64,000 bases of DNA from Aplidium turbinatum (GCA_918807975.1 OU964919.1:29147824-29211823); one strand, 5' to 3'. Numbered from the stretch's first letter, positions 1-12,100 are shown. Numbers and translations: made by a program. The notes: generated from the letters alone by a model not told the origin.

Positions 1-204
1 TCGTTTTGAAAGCTCTGACAAAAGCGGGCGCGGAATGCTGATCAGACCGCAATGTGGCAAAATTTTATTGAAAATTGTTTTATGGTAGCATGTTAAACAC
101 AAAGAACGCGGAAAATCGCCAAGACAGGTTTTTCCTTTACTATCCCTTTAAGGAAAGCATTTAAACATGATTTTCACTTTCGGTTTACAAATTTTAAGAA
201 AAGC

Positions 205-275
205 ATCCCAGACAGCCATTTTATCTGGTCTAGGTCTGGTAAAGATCTGGACCAGATAAAGTGGTTGTCTGGGAT
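205..275. repeat. Short palindromic repeat, 71 bp
   Basis: Two arms (205-230 and 250-275) read as near-perfect reverse complements, beginning atcccagac and meeting at ccagataaa/tttatctgg, with about two mismatches. The pattern is that of a tiny fold-back MITE or a hairpin. No coding content or clear target duplication was seen. Confidence 0.6.
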
Positions 276-292
276 TGAACCACACTTATTAA

Positions 293-808
293 CCCTATCT
301 GTAGCGACGCGGAGTTTTATGACCACGCTCCACTCTGGTAGTGAAGTATTTCACAGAAGAAACTATGCTAGAAATGTGAAATTTCTAGACTATTAGTTTT
401 TTTTCTTTTTGAATTTTCTAAACCTACACTGGTAATTTTTCTACCTTCCTGCCCTTCACAATAAACGCCCCAAAATGCCTTATATTTATGAGCAAAAGTA
501 ATTTTTTGTTTCGTTTAGCATGTTTATGTTATAATTTAAAAATTTCAATTTTGAAGCTATTTTTTGGAAAGTATAGAATAAAAACCGACTTTCTGAAGTT
601 TTTTCATCTCAAACAATTTATTTCAATAAATTGGTTGGGTAAAAATTTAATTTCTATGTGCACAATACACAACACATGGCTATTATCTTGTAAAATATTT
701 TGGCTCTGTGATTTTCATAGCTCCCGTTATTAGCGATTAATTAGCACGGGGCTTAGATAGCCTGTGACGTGCTTTTCGTGTACGAAAACAGCTCGTATTA
801 AGATAGGG
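293..808. mobile_element. piggyBac-type MITE
   Basis: The insert begins CCCTATCT and ends AGATAGGG, and is flanked on both sides by TTAA (289-292 and 809-812). That combination is the hallmark of piggyBac-superfamily transposition. The interior is about 0.5 kb of AT-rich DNA with no transposase, so this is a non-autonomous copy. The open frame at 488-733 within it is low-complexity and is not considered a gene. Confidence 0.7.
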
Positions 809-1568
809 TTAACAAACTGACAACACCGAGTGAAGGGATGAGGTTGCATCTTATCGCAAAATTTATCCATCCTCTAATCTAAACTATTTGTGACAGACAA
901 ACTCGTAAATCACGTAAGTCCACGGTAAGTGTGGGCCTATACTTTGGAATTTGCTTAATCTACTGTACAGCAACATTGTTAATTGCTTTGACAGTGCTAT
1001 CAAAAACTAAACAAGAAAAATGTAAGAACTGTTTGATTCAAAGTAATTAAGAAAGTGTGATCAAATGCTAATTCGTCCAACTCTTTTTTATCGCGTCCTG
1101 ACACATTAATTTTACAACAAAGAAAGTGTTTAAAGTCCTGTATCAAAACTCTGGCATATCTTTTATGGAAAGCACGTTTTGAAGTGCCCTGAAAGCAACT
1201 GCAAATGTTGCTGATAGTCAAAGAAAATCAATTCTTCTTTTAAGGATTTGTCGACTATGTAGTCACACTCAACAGGAAACATGTTTTTCAGATTATCATT
1301 TGTTCTAATTTTCCATATGTCAAATTTCTTTACTAACGCAGTTATTTTGTTTTGACTAAGTAAAAAGTTATTGACTAAAAAGTTTTGACTAAGTAAAAAG
1401 TTATGACATCTTTTTCCTGAAATGTCAAGTTCAGTTGGTTCAGAAGGTTAAAATGTCTGTCAGATAATATGCAAGTTTGCAAAATCAACTTTCATCAGCT
1501 AATTGCAAAGCACAGCCACATTGTGCGCATGCAAGAAAGCTAAGAGCTTTTTATCATATGGTCACAGA
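809..1568. other. Unassigned intergenic stretch
   Basis: AT-rich sequence between a piggyBac-type MITE and a hAT element. It contains a short local duplication around 1345-1400 (ttttgactaagtaaaaagtt twice) and no supportable gene. Confidence 0.5.
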
Positions 1569-2311
1569 TAGAGATGTAAAAAAACGTTTTTTTTTGTTTT
1601 AAAAAAAAAACGAGCTCGTTTTTTTGTTTTCTTTGTTTTTTTACCTATTTTGACATAAAATGTCACAATATGTAGCAATTAAGGTAATACCATTGCAATA
1701 ACACAACAGATTATTCATCTGAGGGGTCTGATCTTGCATAACTACTTCGTAGCAGACAAATAGACTCTTACTACATCAGATTTTTGTTAGTTTCATTAAA
1801 TTTGTTCTTGTTCCCAAATAAAATAAGTTTTCATCTTTGCTGTTTGTTTTGCATCTTTCTCCTGCATTGCGGGAATATGAATAAAACTTTATACTTGTCA
1901 GGAAAAGTATTATGAAGCATTTATTCACTCTGTGAACACTGAGCATTGCTGAAAAACTCCACTTTAAAGGAAAAATTTCTTCATTCAGGGTTAGTAGTTA
2001 CTAACAATAGCCAACGTGGGTGGTGGGTATTTGAAAGGAACATTAACGTAAACCTTTTCTGACAAATGCAATTACTTCTGACAGCTAAAAATATCAGTGA
2101 TAAGATCTCTTGCATTATGTCACAAAGGATCTTCAAGAAGCATCAATGACAAAGTGTCTATGACCTTACAACACACGAAAGGAATACTTCTGTTTCAACA
2201 TTTATAAAGCATATACATTGTTGCTAAGCTATCAGGTAAAAAATTGGCAATAGCTTGAAGCATTAGTAAATTACCACAAACAAGATAATGTGTGTTCTGA
2301 ATACTGCCATC

Positions 2312-2775
2312 CAGTGGCGTAGCCAAAATTTTTTTGGGGGGTTTCAACCCCCCTTTTGGCACGCGTGTGACGTCACGATATTGAGAATGATGCTTTTAGT
2401 CTCTTTATGTCTCTAAAACAAAGTTTGCGTAATTTTAAACGAAACTGCATTAAACGAGCGAGTTTTGCCAATACCAAACATTCAAATATCAAATGAAAAC
2501 ATAGAGACTTAGCTTTATTTCCGAAAAATGCCGAAGAAAACATGATCTTATCCTTTTGCTATGCCACCGGACAGCACTATTTTACAGGAATATTCATACC
2601 CCCATTTTTGTTGAAAATGCTCTCAGAATGCACCAAATTCAAAGTAAAAATTTTCTAGGGGAGGCCCCTCAGACCCCCCACCGGTGGGTGTGGTCTTAGG
2701 CGAACACGCCGACGGGCTTCGCCCGCCGGCCTTCAAACCCCTCCCCCTTTTTCAAAATTTCTGGCTACGCCACTG
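2312..2775. mobile_element. MITE with CAGTGGCGTAGCCA termini
   Basis: The left end is CAGTGGCGTAGCCA and the right end TGGCTACGCCACTG, perfect inverted repeats of the CAGNG hAT type. The interior is a G/C-rich stretch near 2660-2750 with no coding sequence. The flanks (ctgccatc, cagtgcca) share gccat but do not form a clean 8-bp duplication. Other elements with the same termini lie at 14930-18820 and 60912-63071. Confidence 0.65.
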
Positions 2776-2963
2776 CAGTGCCATATTGTTTTTGCCAAAT
2801 TTTTGTCAACCCATTAAGTGTGTACAAGAATTACAAGTAGGCTACCGGTATACTAACACCGTAGGCTACCTTCCATAAAGGGCACTTCCATAAAAGGAAA
2901 AAGAAATTAACTCATCCACATTATGTCATGTATCAAATTGCATTAATTCTATGTTTGTCAGGT

Positions 2964-3381
2964 CATGGCCACCTGGAGATGCGGCCTGATTTGTCACATT
3001 TTGCAGATTTTGATTACAGCTACTGCTAGTGCTTGACTGAGTTTTTTTGAGATGCTTTTACTATTTGTGGTTTCCTAATGACATAAAACTTTTTTCTTGC
3101 CTTGGGGAAGCAGTAGCAAATGAAAAAAACTAAGTTGAAAAACGCAAAATCAGACTGTTATTGAAAATTAACAGTCTGACTAAAATCTTCGAAATCAAAT
3201 TCTCTTTGTTTTTCTACATGTGAAGATGTTAAAACCTATTGTGTCATCTGGGGAAAAGAATAAAGAAAGCGTAAAAATCTAATTTTTAGAAAAAATTTAT
3301 TTAAACATTTGCCCAAAGTTAGAAAAACCTGGAAATTTCTGCAAAATGTGACAAATCAGGCCGTATCTTTAGGTGGCCATG
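2964..3381. mobile_element. MITE family A, copy 1 (418 bp, 7-bp TSD)
   Basis: Inverted termini of about 40 bp begin CATGGCCACCT and end AGGTGGCCATG, followed inward by the CGGCCTGATTTGT motif. The insert is flanked by gtcaggt at 2957-2963 and 3382-3388, a 7-bp duplication. A second copy in the opposite orientation at 41163-41579 has the same ends and interior. No coding sequence. The superfamily is unknown: 7-bp duplications are unusual. Confidence 0.75.
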
Positions 3382-3467
3382 GTCAGGTCTACTGCCACAA
3401 CAAATGCCTGAGAATGAAGAAGAAAGTGAAACAACGTAGGGCTATGCAGAAAAACATATGCTGCTGC

Positions 3468-4935
3468 TTCTTCGTCGTATGAGCTGTTCTTCTGGACTAT
3501 ATGTTTGGGCATGATGTCATCAGCCACTCGACAGTCTCGTCATCCAGGGCCTTCAGTCCAGGCGCTCCATGTGGTGGTTGATGGATTGGGCAGTCATGGA
3601 CGACATGATCTACTGTCTGGTCTGTGGCGCCACACTCGCATCCCGGTGAGGAAGCCAGGCCCCATTTGCACATGTCTGAACGAAAGCGACCGACGCCGGT
3701 TCGTAGGCGGTTAAGTCGGACCCACGCAAGTCTTGCGAGGGACATTCCCGGAGGGTGGGGATCGACGTCGGGTAGGAAATCACGGAGTCGGGAGGTGTTG
3801 TTTTGCCACTCCATGTTCCATGTGTAGTTCGTCCAGTGTGCCGCACTTATTCCAAGATCTTCAACGTTGTTCAGAAGCTGTCGTGCGGCGGGCACAAATG
3901 GGCGTCTTGATTTCAGTCGCTGCTGTCCTCCAGGTAGGCGCTGAAATGTACTGTGGAGGAGGTGGTCGGGGTCCAGTGCGCGACGAGCAAGGGAAATCAT
4001 GGCTCCTTTACGGCGAAGCTCAGCAGGTTGGATGCCTGCAAGGATGGGAAGGCAGTCCGTTGGAGTGGGACGCAGGCATCCAGTCACAGTGCGTAGTGCG
4101 TCATTGATGGCGGTGTCAGTGTGGCGGGTGTGAGAGCTGCGGCACCACACTGGTGCGCAGTACTCAGCAGTAGAATGGACAAGGGCCAAGGTAGCTGTGC
4201 GAAGGGTTTTCGCATCAGCTCCCCAACCGGAACCCGCCAGCCGCCTCAAAAGTGCAACGCGCGCAGATAGTTTTTTGCGCAGTGACTCCAGGTGTCGTCG
4301 GTACGTGAGTGACTTGTCCAGGGTTACGCCGAGGTAGGTGGATTCGGCGCAGTAGGGGAGGTGTTCGTCATCGGTGGTAATGTTGATCTCACGTTTTGCT
4401 TCCTTGTTGTTTAGGTGGAAGGCCGCCGACACTGTCTTTGCCTTGCTGAGCTGTAGCTTCCATTTCTGGAGATATGTTGATATAGTTGACATGTCCTGGC
4501 TTAGGTTCCTCTCCATTGACTGCCAATCTCCGGCTGGATGCAGGAGAGCCAGATCGTCTGCATAAGCATACTTCCTGGAGATGGTGTCAGGCAGGTCATA
4601 GATGTAAGTGTTAAAGAGGAGGGGAGCCAGGACAGAGCCCTGTGGGACGCCGTTCCTGAGTCGACGTAGTCTACTTCGTCGGCCGCTACCGGTGGAAAGG
4701 GTAAAGCTGCGGTTTTGCACAAGTTCCATAATCATATGGACCATGTGCCTGTCAGGAAGGAGACGCTTGGTGGCCAGGTGCTCGATGATGTTGAGCTTGC
4801 TGGCCGTGATGCCCTCGGTGTTCAGCTGCAGTACGGTGGGTCGTCGGTACTTTTCGACAGTGCGAGCACTGCCGTGCCCTGAAAAGGGCATTTTCCTACC
4901 CACCCGCGCTGAACAGTCTCATTAGCTGGCTGGCT
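3468..4935 (-). mobile_element. LINE with both ends and an internal deletion
   Basis: The insertion is bounded by a 13-bp TSD, catatgctgctgc, at 3455-3467 and 4936-4948. On the minus strand it carries a short 5' leader, a reading frame and a 3' tail ending in (GAAGAAG). The 5' end is present, so this is not an ordinary 5'-truncated copy. The protein shows that most of the endonuclease and the front of the reverse transcriptase are missing. Related 5'-truncated copies lie at 43847-44523 and 52489-52835. Confidence 0.8.
3497..4891 (-). CDS. LINE ORF2-like protein, endonuclease start fused to late reverse transcriptase
   Basis: This 464-residue frame is open throughout. Residues about 20-45 (VLQLNTEGITASKLNIIEHL) resemble the first strand of the apurinic-like endonuclease of non-LTR retrotransposons. 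The frame then jumps to reverse transcriptase motifs: GVPQGSVLAPLLF, the catalytic YADD box in KYAYADDLALL, and YLGVTLDKSLTYRRHL. The C-terminus has the usual thumb region and a CECG...DHVVHDC zinc-knuckle-like motif. The middle of a normal protein of about 900-1000 residues is absent, so it cannot work alone, yet the junction is in frame. The style is jockey/CR1-group, but the clade is uncertain. The ATG at 4891 is the first in frame. It may be a non-autonomous derivative mobilised in trans. Confidence 0.75.
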   Translation of the reverse strand: MPFSGHGSARTVEKYRRPTVLQLNTEGITASKLNIIEHLATKRLLPDRHMVHMIMELVQNRSFTLSTGSGRRSRLRRLRNGVPQGSVLAPLLFNTYIYDLPDTISRKYAYADDLALLHPAGDWQSMERNLSQDMSTISTYLQKWKLQLSKAKTVSAAFHLNNKEAKREINITTDDEHLPYCAESTYLGVTLDKSLTYRRHLESLRKKLSARVALLRRLAGSGWGADAKTLRTATLALVHSTAEYCAPVWCRSSHTRHTDTAINDALRTVTGCLRPTPTDCLPILAGIQPAELRRKGAMISLARRALDPDHLLHSTFQRLPGGQQRLKSRRPFVPAARQLLNNVEDLGISAAHWTNYTWNMEWQNNTSRLRDFLPDVDPHPPGMSLARLAWVRLNRLRTGVGRFRSDMCKWGLASSPGCECGATDQTVDHVVHDCPIHQPPHGAPGLKALDDETVEWLMTSCPNI

Positions 4936-5157
4936 CATATGCTGCTGCTGCTAAGCACAAACACTTAGGAATTTCAGCACACCAATAAAACCATTTTTAC
5001 TAGTTTAATGCTTTTCAAGAGCACTATAATGAAACAAAGCTGCAAATTGTAAAAAAATTGCAATTTTTCCAGAAAAATATGAAAAAAACAAAAAAAACAA
5101 TAAAAACAAAAAAACGCGTGTTTTTTAAAAAACGCTTTTTTTTTATTTACAACTCTA

Positions 5158-5864
5158 GTCGCAGACCACCTCAGTAGTCGTCAAGAACCACAGTTTGGAA
5201 AACTCTGCCCTGGAATATACCAACAAAAACAAAACTCTTTTAGCCGATGAAATAGCACACAGTGGGTACCCAAAGTAGACGACTTTGAACAACCAACTAA
5301 TGAATAATAATGTTTCTACAGCTACACAAATGATTTATGGTACATAAAAAATTACAGAACAAAACTTTTACCGATTCCACGAACCGGGCTTTTTCAGGCT
5401 TTTGCATTTTATGTTAAACTTGGATTAAACCTTTCAATATTTGTCTGATGTCTTTGTGGCTTGTTGAGCGCTGGGAGAGATACTGCCCAGTGTACAGTAG
5501 CAGATGTTTTAAATTAACACACAGTAAATTTTGATGCAAAGCAAACATGCGAATAACTTGAAACAAACCTCCAAACTTCTCACGTTGCTTTGAAAAGTTT
5601 TTCTTTGTCTACAAAAGAAACAAACAAAAATATAATTCGAACCTAAGTAGTCTGGTAACCGAGTTTGGTAATGTCTTGAAGTTCTTTAAATTAACCACAA
5701 CATTCTGTTACGCTTATGCATTTCAAAGATTAAAATAATAATAAACTGTTCGAAGTATTGCCTCTAGCATAAAAATTTACAGCTACATAAGAATCAAGTT
5801 GTACAAAAAATTCTCAAACTGCTTTTGCAATAACACAAATGGTTTCTATGTTTAGAGTTTGAGC
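5158..5864 (+). promoter_or_regulatory. 5' flank of the CCP gene, promoter not resolved
   Basis: About 0.7 kb lies between the hAT TSD and the start codon of the multi-CCP gene. No clear TATA box or initiator was found. A pyrimidine-rich run ending tctatgtttag just before agtttgagcATG could be a splice acceptor, either of an upstream non-coding exon or, if the organism trans-splices, for a spliced leader. This is inference from the motif only. Confidence 0.3.
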
Positions 5865-6108
5865 ATGAAACGAGTTTTATCTTCAGTTCTTTTGTTCGTA
5901 TTACTTGGGATTTTGGTGGATGCTGTTTGGGGAAGATGTGGGCCACCCAATCAAAACTCCCAGGGGTCATACTCTCCAAAGAAGAGAAGTTACAGAACAG
6001 AAGAAAAAGTGACATACGAGTGCAATGATGGATATGAAATTCATGGTCATGAAGTTAGACAATGCTTGGAGACAAATTTCTGGACTGGTGAAGCTCCTTA
6101 TTGTTGGA
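5865..6108 (+). CDS. Exon 1: signal peptide and CCP 1
   Basis: The ATG at 5865 opens a hydrophobic leader (VLSSVLLFVLLGILV) with likely cleavage after AVWG. CCP 1 follows with cysteines in RCGPP, VTYEC, RQC and APYC and a Trp in FWTGEAP. The exon ends TAT TGT TGG A before gtaagt, which is phase 1. The in-frame TTG two codons upstream is not the start, because the leader begins cleanly at MKRV. Confidence 0.9.
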
Positions 6109-9100
6109 GTAAGTTTTTCAACATAAGCTATTTTTTTCGTCGCTGCTTATCGTACTTTCTGCTAGTCCAACATTTGTTGTAGTTTTTACGAAAGTACAGT
6201 CAATGTTAGCGATCTTTTTGCAGCTAGTAGTATAGTTCTGTTATTAGATTTGAAGCGGTCCAGAAAGCTATAATTTGTGTTAACTTTAATCTGAACAAGT
6301 CTTCACGTATTTTTTCATAATACAGATCTAATTTTACAAACAATTTATGTTTTGTAGTTTGCAGTAAACCCACATATGCAACAATGATTCCATAAAAATC
6401 GATGTTGCGGGCTATTAGGCCTACATATTAATTTTCCATCTTTAGGAAGTTGCCCGCATCAAAAATAGAAATCTTTTTAAAATGTCGGCTGCGTGATCAA
6501 GTGGTAACAACGTGTAACTTGCACTGGAAAGAGAGTTAGTTCGAGGCCCATAAACACAACGTTGCCTTTGCATGATATTCAATGATATCCTCAAGGCCAG
6601 CCACAAAGATTTTCTTATTTTTCTCCATATCTAATTATAACTGATCTTCGGCTAACAGATATTCTGTAGTAAAGCTTAGTATTTAACAAAAAGATTCACT
6701 GTTGAGCGCATCCCAATTCTGTAGACTGTAGCTATTGTATTTTTTTAGTTCCTTCGACCAACACAATTCCCTTTTTGACTTGCAAGCGTCCAACAAAACC
6801 AGCCAATGGGTACATTAAACCACGTAATAAGAAAATATTTACCTTTAATGAAAAAATAACGTACACTTGTGACGATGGCTACTGCATTGATGGAAAGCAC
6901 GAGTCAACTTGCAGAATTTTATGGACTCCTCCTCCAACTTGTATTCGTTGCGGTAAGCGAAAGCAATTATTAAAGTAAATAACGAATCAATCAAATCGTA
7001 GGCTGGGATGAAAACAATGACAAAGACTAATGAAATTAAAACTTAAAAATTAAAAAATTGCTACGTTTTTTTCTTATAAGAATAGCACCAGATTGTGCAT
7101 ACTGTTTATTATTCAAAGTAGGCCTTGTGCATAATTTGAAAAGTAAAGTCATATATCATTGTACTAAATTCTGATAAGCGTGGAGGGAAGGCTCACTCAG
7201 TTTTCAATGACGTGCATGGTTATGGTTTTGTCTGAGTTCTCTTGAAATGATCATACGCATAAATTGGATTACAAGTTTTAACCAGGGCTGTGGAGTCGGA
7301 GAGATTTGGGCGTATCTGGAATCGGCCAGTTAGAAACCGAGGAGTCGAAGTCGTGCATTTTTCACCCGACTCCACAGTCTTGATGTTAACACATTTAGAG
7401 TACCGGTATCTCAGTTTTTTTTTTTTAACAAGTGCATTATATAGTTTTGTGTTTGACAGCATAATAATAAAATGTTGCTTGAACAATATTATTCTTTCTG
7501 CTAATTTGAAAAGTGGTACCGTATGCTCTGCAACTGTATGTCGCACCATGACAAAGTGGTTTAAAATGATTTTTAGTGAGACATTAGTGACTCACAGAAA
7601 CTGTAACAATATTCTTCAGTTAGTCTTATTTTTAGATTAAGCTACTTTCAAAGCCAACCAACCAATTTTTTGTCTTCTGCATTTCAAGATTTCGTTACAT
7701 TTTAGTCTGGGTGTGCTGTTGTATTTAATAAAAAGTTTGTAAATGTTTATTGAATAAAGAACGGTTGCTGATCACAGGAACTACGTAGGATAAGGCTCAT
7801 AATTGTCAGGCTTACATAAATCTGTGTCAAATTTGAGAAACTGTACACTATGCAATTCGTTTGGCATAAAACCTTTCATAAAATATTTATTTGTAGTCTA
7901 GTCAAGTGATAGCCATGTTTTTTAGGATATCTAAAAGACTGATATTGCATAGACATATAGGTATTATTTGAAACATTTTTTTGGCTTTCTCAACTCGTAA
8001 GTATAATTTCGGACTAAAAATACTTAACTTTAAAATCCTGGCATGGGCATAATTGCATTACAATCATGATTTCAGCTGGATGCTACCAACCGCGTAATAG
8101 TAATTGGTCACAGCGGTAAACCATATATCTCCGTGGGAAAGTTGTAGGATAAAATTCCCAAATCCTTCGTCTGTATGCGATGACCGAAAAGAAACACACT
8201 TCTGAAAAAGTCTTTCACAAATTGTATTTCAAGAAAGCACAGCAACACGGGCTGTTAACACTTTCACTGCCACGCGTTTTTTGATGAAATTTTCAGGATT
8301 TAGCTTGAGCAAAGGCTTTGATTTTGAACTGCTGTATTTTGAGAACGGTAACTGCTAGAAAACAAATCAAAACATGAAAGTTGTTGCATTTTCAACAGTC
8401 TTTTACAATATGTTTACAAATTTTGTGCATTTTCTTTTGAAAATGCCTTAAATGACTAAAATTTATGACAAACTACAAAAAATCTGTGTTTTTTTGATTT
8501 TTTTTTCGCTTCCGTTTAGATATCTGAAAAAAATGTTCAAACTGCGATAAACTTCACCGGTAGATGTCAGGCAAGTACTACGCTTGCCGCACAAAGGTTG
8601 TCACGGCGATATTGACGCGCTTTGCGAAGAAAGAACTGGATATACTTCACTTTGCACAAAAAATGACAACTTTTTGTAAATAATTGATAATTGCAGGAAA
8701 AAGTTAAATACAAACCTAGTAATTTCTTTCAATTTTTAGACAATGCAAGTCTTCCTGTTTCTAAAACAGTCAGACTCATGCAGTTTGGCAAACAAAGACC
8801 AGATTTATGGTGATTGCAAACAGTGTGTATTTTTTAGAATTTTGTCTCTGGATATCCAGAGGTTGGACCAACGAAAAATTGTCACCCGAAACAGATTTCC
8901 AGATGAAGAACGGAAATTTCGTCTAGTGATTACCCAAAGCAGAACTGTTTAATATCTGACCAACTTTCACAGCGACAATCTACTGACAAAATTGACAAAT
9001 TCAGGGGTGTGCAACCTTTATTCCAGGAGGGCCAGATATAAATAACTGGGTGAAACCGCGGGCCGCACATTTATTTAACATATGATTTCTAGTAGATGGC

Positions 9101-12100
9101 TAGATGCAGGTGCAAAAAAGTGTTTTTTTGTTATTTATGTTATTCTTATGGCATTATTAAGGGTTATATCCTTGCAGAAATAATAAGACGCATAAATTTC
9201 TGAAAAAAACTGCTATTCAAAATTCAAATTTATTGTCACACCATCTTTAAACGAGTTCAGTGAGAAGTTTGCAGCTGGCTTCTTTTCCCGACGGCTTTTT
9301 CCAAATTTACTTTAATGGAAATTTGGAAAAAGCCGCAATTCGAAGTCCATTTTCAAGTGTTCGTCTATCAGAACCGATTGATAGGGAGATTTCATGACGC
9401 CCATTTTAGAAAAAAATTGTTTGCACAAGTACGTTGCGCCAAAAGAGCCATTTTTGAAGCCATGAATTTTTTCAAATGTGGAAATTCATCTTGGTTGAGA
9501 TGTTTTCGGTAAAAAATCCCCAAGATTCATTTCTAAATGCTTTACTCTCAAATCCGCTTTTTTTTGAAGATCAATCAGTTCAAGTTATGTCTGCTGGTGC
9601 TCTGTCAATGTTTGTGTTGAATGGCGAAGCAAATATACCAAACAAATGTTCATGAGATTTGAAGTCCTTGAAACGAGCCAAAAATTCATACAACAATTTT
9701 TCAAGCTGGTCTGCAAATTTAGTTTTCTTCTCAGGATGCATTCCTTAGTCTCTCAAAGTTAGAAAGTGGAAAAGATTTCCTGTCTGTACGTGAGCTTTCC
9801 AAGGTCGTAATTTTGTTCATAATGCCTTTTATATGACCATACATTTTTACGTTCCAAATAATTAAATACAATTGATTAGAAAGCTAAAACCTCAATTGCT
9901 AAGGTAACAGGGATCAGTTGTCAGTAGATGTTACAGAAAATATATTTCGCACTTATTCAGTGCATCGTCAGTTCTGATAAAGGGCAGTTAAAACCTACAA
10001 GTAATGTTTTAAACAACATTACAGTGACGCAATAATGCCAAAACATGAGCGTAAAAAATTGAAAAAGCAAAAGCGTAAATATTGAAAAAATGCTGAATGA
10101 AAACTAAACCAAGCCGGCAGTAAAGTAAATTACGTATGAAATATAAATTATAAACTAGAAATGATGAAAGAGCGATGAGCAAAGCCTGCAAATGTAGCGT
10201 TGTGACAAATTACGGCAAAGAAAATAAATTATATGCGGAACACGGCAGTCAAAGGCAGTGATAAACAAACTAAGTACAGCGATAAATAATTAAATGGAGC
10301 GTCTTGGAAAACACAAAATGTAGCGTTGTGGAAAAAAGAGTAGGCAAAGACGGCAGTGAATAATAAGGCAGTAAAATATTGAAAAAATACCAAAAAAGTA
10401 GTGGAGCGTCAAAAAATTAAACTTGTGGCAGAATTAATTTTTGGATATTTATTTTGGCATGTATCCTATGTATCCATTTATCTTCACAAGCATCTAGATT
10501 ATCAATATTGGGTTGTTCAACAAATGTGACATTGTAGCATTGGGAAAGTTGTGGTTCAGTACTTAGATCATGAAATACAGCAAAATGTTTTAATAACGCA
10601 GCCCTGTCATTATTAGAGGAAAAATCGAAAGTGTTCCAAGTTGCACGATGGCCTGACCAGCGAACCGAAAATTTATTAACCGTCTGTCCAACATATTGTT
10701 CATGGCAAAGTAAACATGTTGCTACATAAATCCCATAATTGCTGCAATTGAGTTCCTGTTTTAACTTAAAAAGTCTTTGCGGAGTGCTCAATGTCGTTGT
10801 ACGTGAAACCATTGACAAACGATGATGACCATGGTTACCATACAACGCACAGCGACCACAAGGGGCAGAATAACCTCTTTGTAGAACAGAAGATTGGATT
10901 TTTTTTGATAGATCTTTGTAGTTTGTAACATAATTTCCAATTGTTTTTGGCCTTGTGTATGTGATCATGACATCAGGTTTAAGTTCCTTTTCTTTTTCAC
11001 TCATTTTTAATAAAGCTGGGAAAGCAGTAGCCCACATAGTCTTGCTGTTTTTCTTTTGAGGTTTTGGTGGCCTAAGTCTGTCAGTCCAAGTTGAAGCAAT
11101 TTCAATCATGTCATTTGTCATCGCGATAGGGAAATCTGACCTAGTAGCTTTTTCTTTGAGTCTTGACAAGCTGGAAATGTAATGTTCATGGCACTCATTC
11201 AGAAGACGCATTCGAATGGCTTCTCCGTATAATATGGATTTGAAGGTGGATATAGGGTGGTACGACTTTCCATTTATGAAGCAACGATCTTTTGCTGTAG
11301 CTTTGACGAAATCTTCAGTGGTAAATTTAAATTTGTTGCCATGGGTGATGCAATGATTGACATCTAAAAATTCCACTGCGCCTGTCTCTTGAGAAGTATC
11401 AACCTGTCTGAATGTTAATTCAAGTCCAAATTTGGCTCCATTTAATTTAAAAATTAATTTAATTTAATGGAGCTTAAATTAAATTTCATTTAATTTAAGC
11501 TCCATTTAATTATTTATCGCTGTACTTAGTTTGTTTATCACTGCCTTTGACTGCCGTGTTCCGCATATAATTTATTTTCTTTGCCGTAATTTGTCACAAC
11601 GCTACATTTGCAGGCTTTGCTCATCGCTCTTTCATCATTTCTAGTTTATAATTTATATTTCATACGTAATTTACTTTACTGCCGGCTTGGTTTAGTTTTC
11701 ATTCAGCATTTTTTCAATATTTACGCTTTTGCTTTTTCAATTTTTTACGCTCATGTTTTGGCATTATTGCGTCACTGTAATGTTGTTTAAAACATTACTT
11801 GTAGGTTTTAACTGCCCTTTATCAGAACTGACGATGCACTGAATAAGTGCGAAATATATTTTCTGTAACATCTACTGACAACTGATCCCTGTTACCTTAG
11901 CAATTGAGGTTTTAGCTTTCTAGATATGGAACAGGGATCGTTTCAGAATAAGACTAGGTCAGAAAGCGAGGCAGACTCCGACGAAGCTCAGCATCAGCCA
12001 AGAGCAGTTAGCTACAATTGATTAGCGTAACAAAAGGTGCAAAATCGACAACAATCCACTCCACAATGAATTGTTCACCAGACTAAACTAATGTATAAAC

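Larger units (their letters stand above)
1569..5157. mobile_element. hAT-type element, 3.6 kb, host of nested insertions
   Basis: The terminal inverted repeats are TAGAGATGTAAAAAAACG at the left and the complement of it, ending TTTACAACTCTA, at the right, with T/A runs just inside. The flanking 8 bp are gtcacaga (1561-1568) and gtcgcaga (5158-5165), a TSD with one mismatch, as expected for hAT. No transposase was recognised. Most of the length is later insertions: two MITEs (2312-2775, 2964-3381) and a LINE (3468-4935). Confidence 0.6.
9880..12012 (-). mobile_element. Penelope-like retroelement, truncated, with inverted terminal arms
   Basis: A 13-bp TSD, tacaattgattag, lies at 9867-9879 and 12013-12025. 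The element has two inverted arms of 421 bp (9880-10300 and 11499-11919), matching so closely that the same 60-residue frame is open in both. Between them on the minus strand is a frame with the GIY-YIG endonuclease of Penelope-like elements. About 90 bp lie outside the right arm before the TSD. Inverted 'pLTR' arms and hammerhead ribozymes within them are known features of this class. The reverse transcriptase core is absent, so the copy is 5'-truncated. Confidence 0.8.

Noticed and set aside
488-733. Small open frame as a gene
   Set aside because: It lies inside a piggyBac-type MITE, is low-complexity and has no motif.
3505-4925. Plus-strand open frames over the LINE
   Set aside because: They are shadows of the minus-strand LINE frame, which carries the reverse transcriptase motifs.
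8743-8952. Extra exon of the CCP gene
   Set aside because: It has an acceptor-like start but lacks the CCP cysteine and Trp pattern, and no phase-1 donor follows.
10009-10191. 60-residue hydrophobic protein in both inverted arms
   Set aside because: The frame is present twice only because the arms are inverted copies, and it overlaps non-coding terminal DNA next to the ribozyme.
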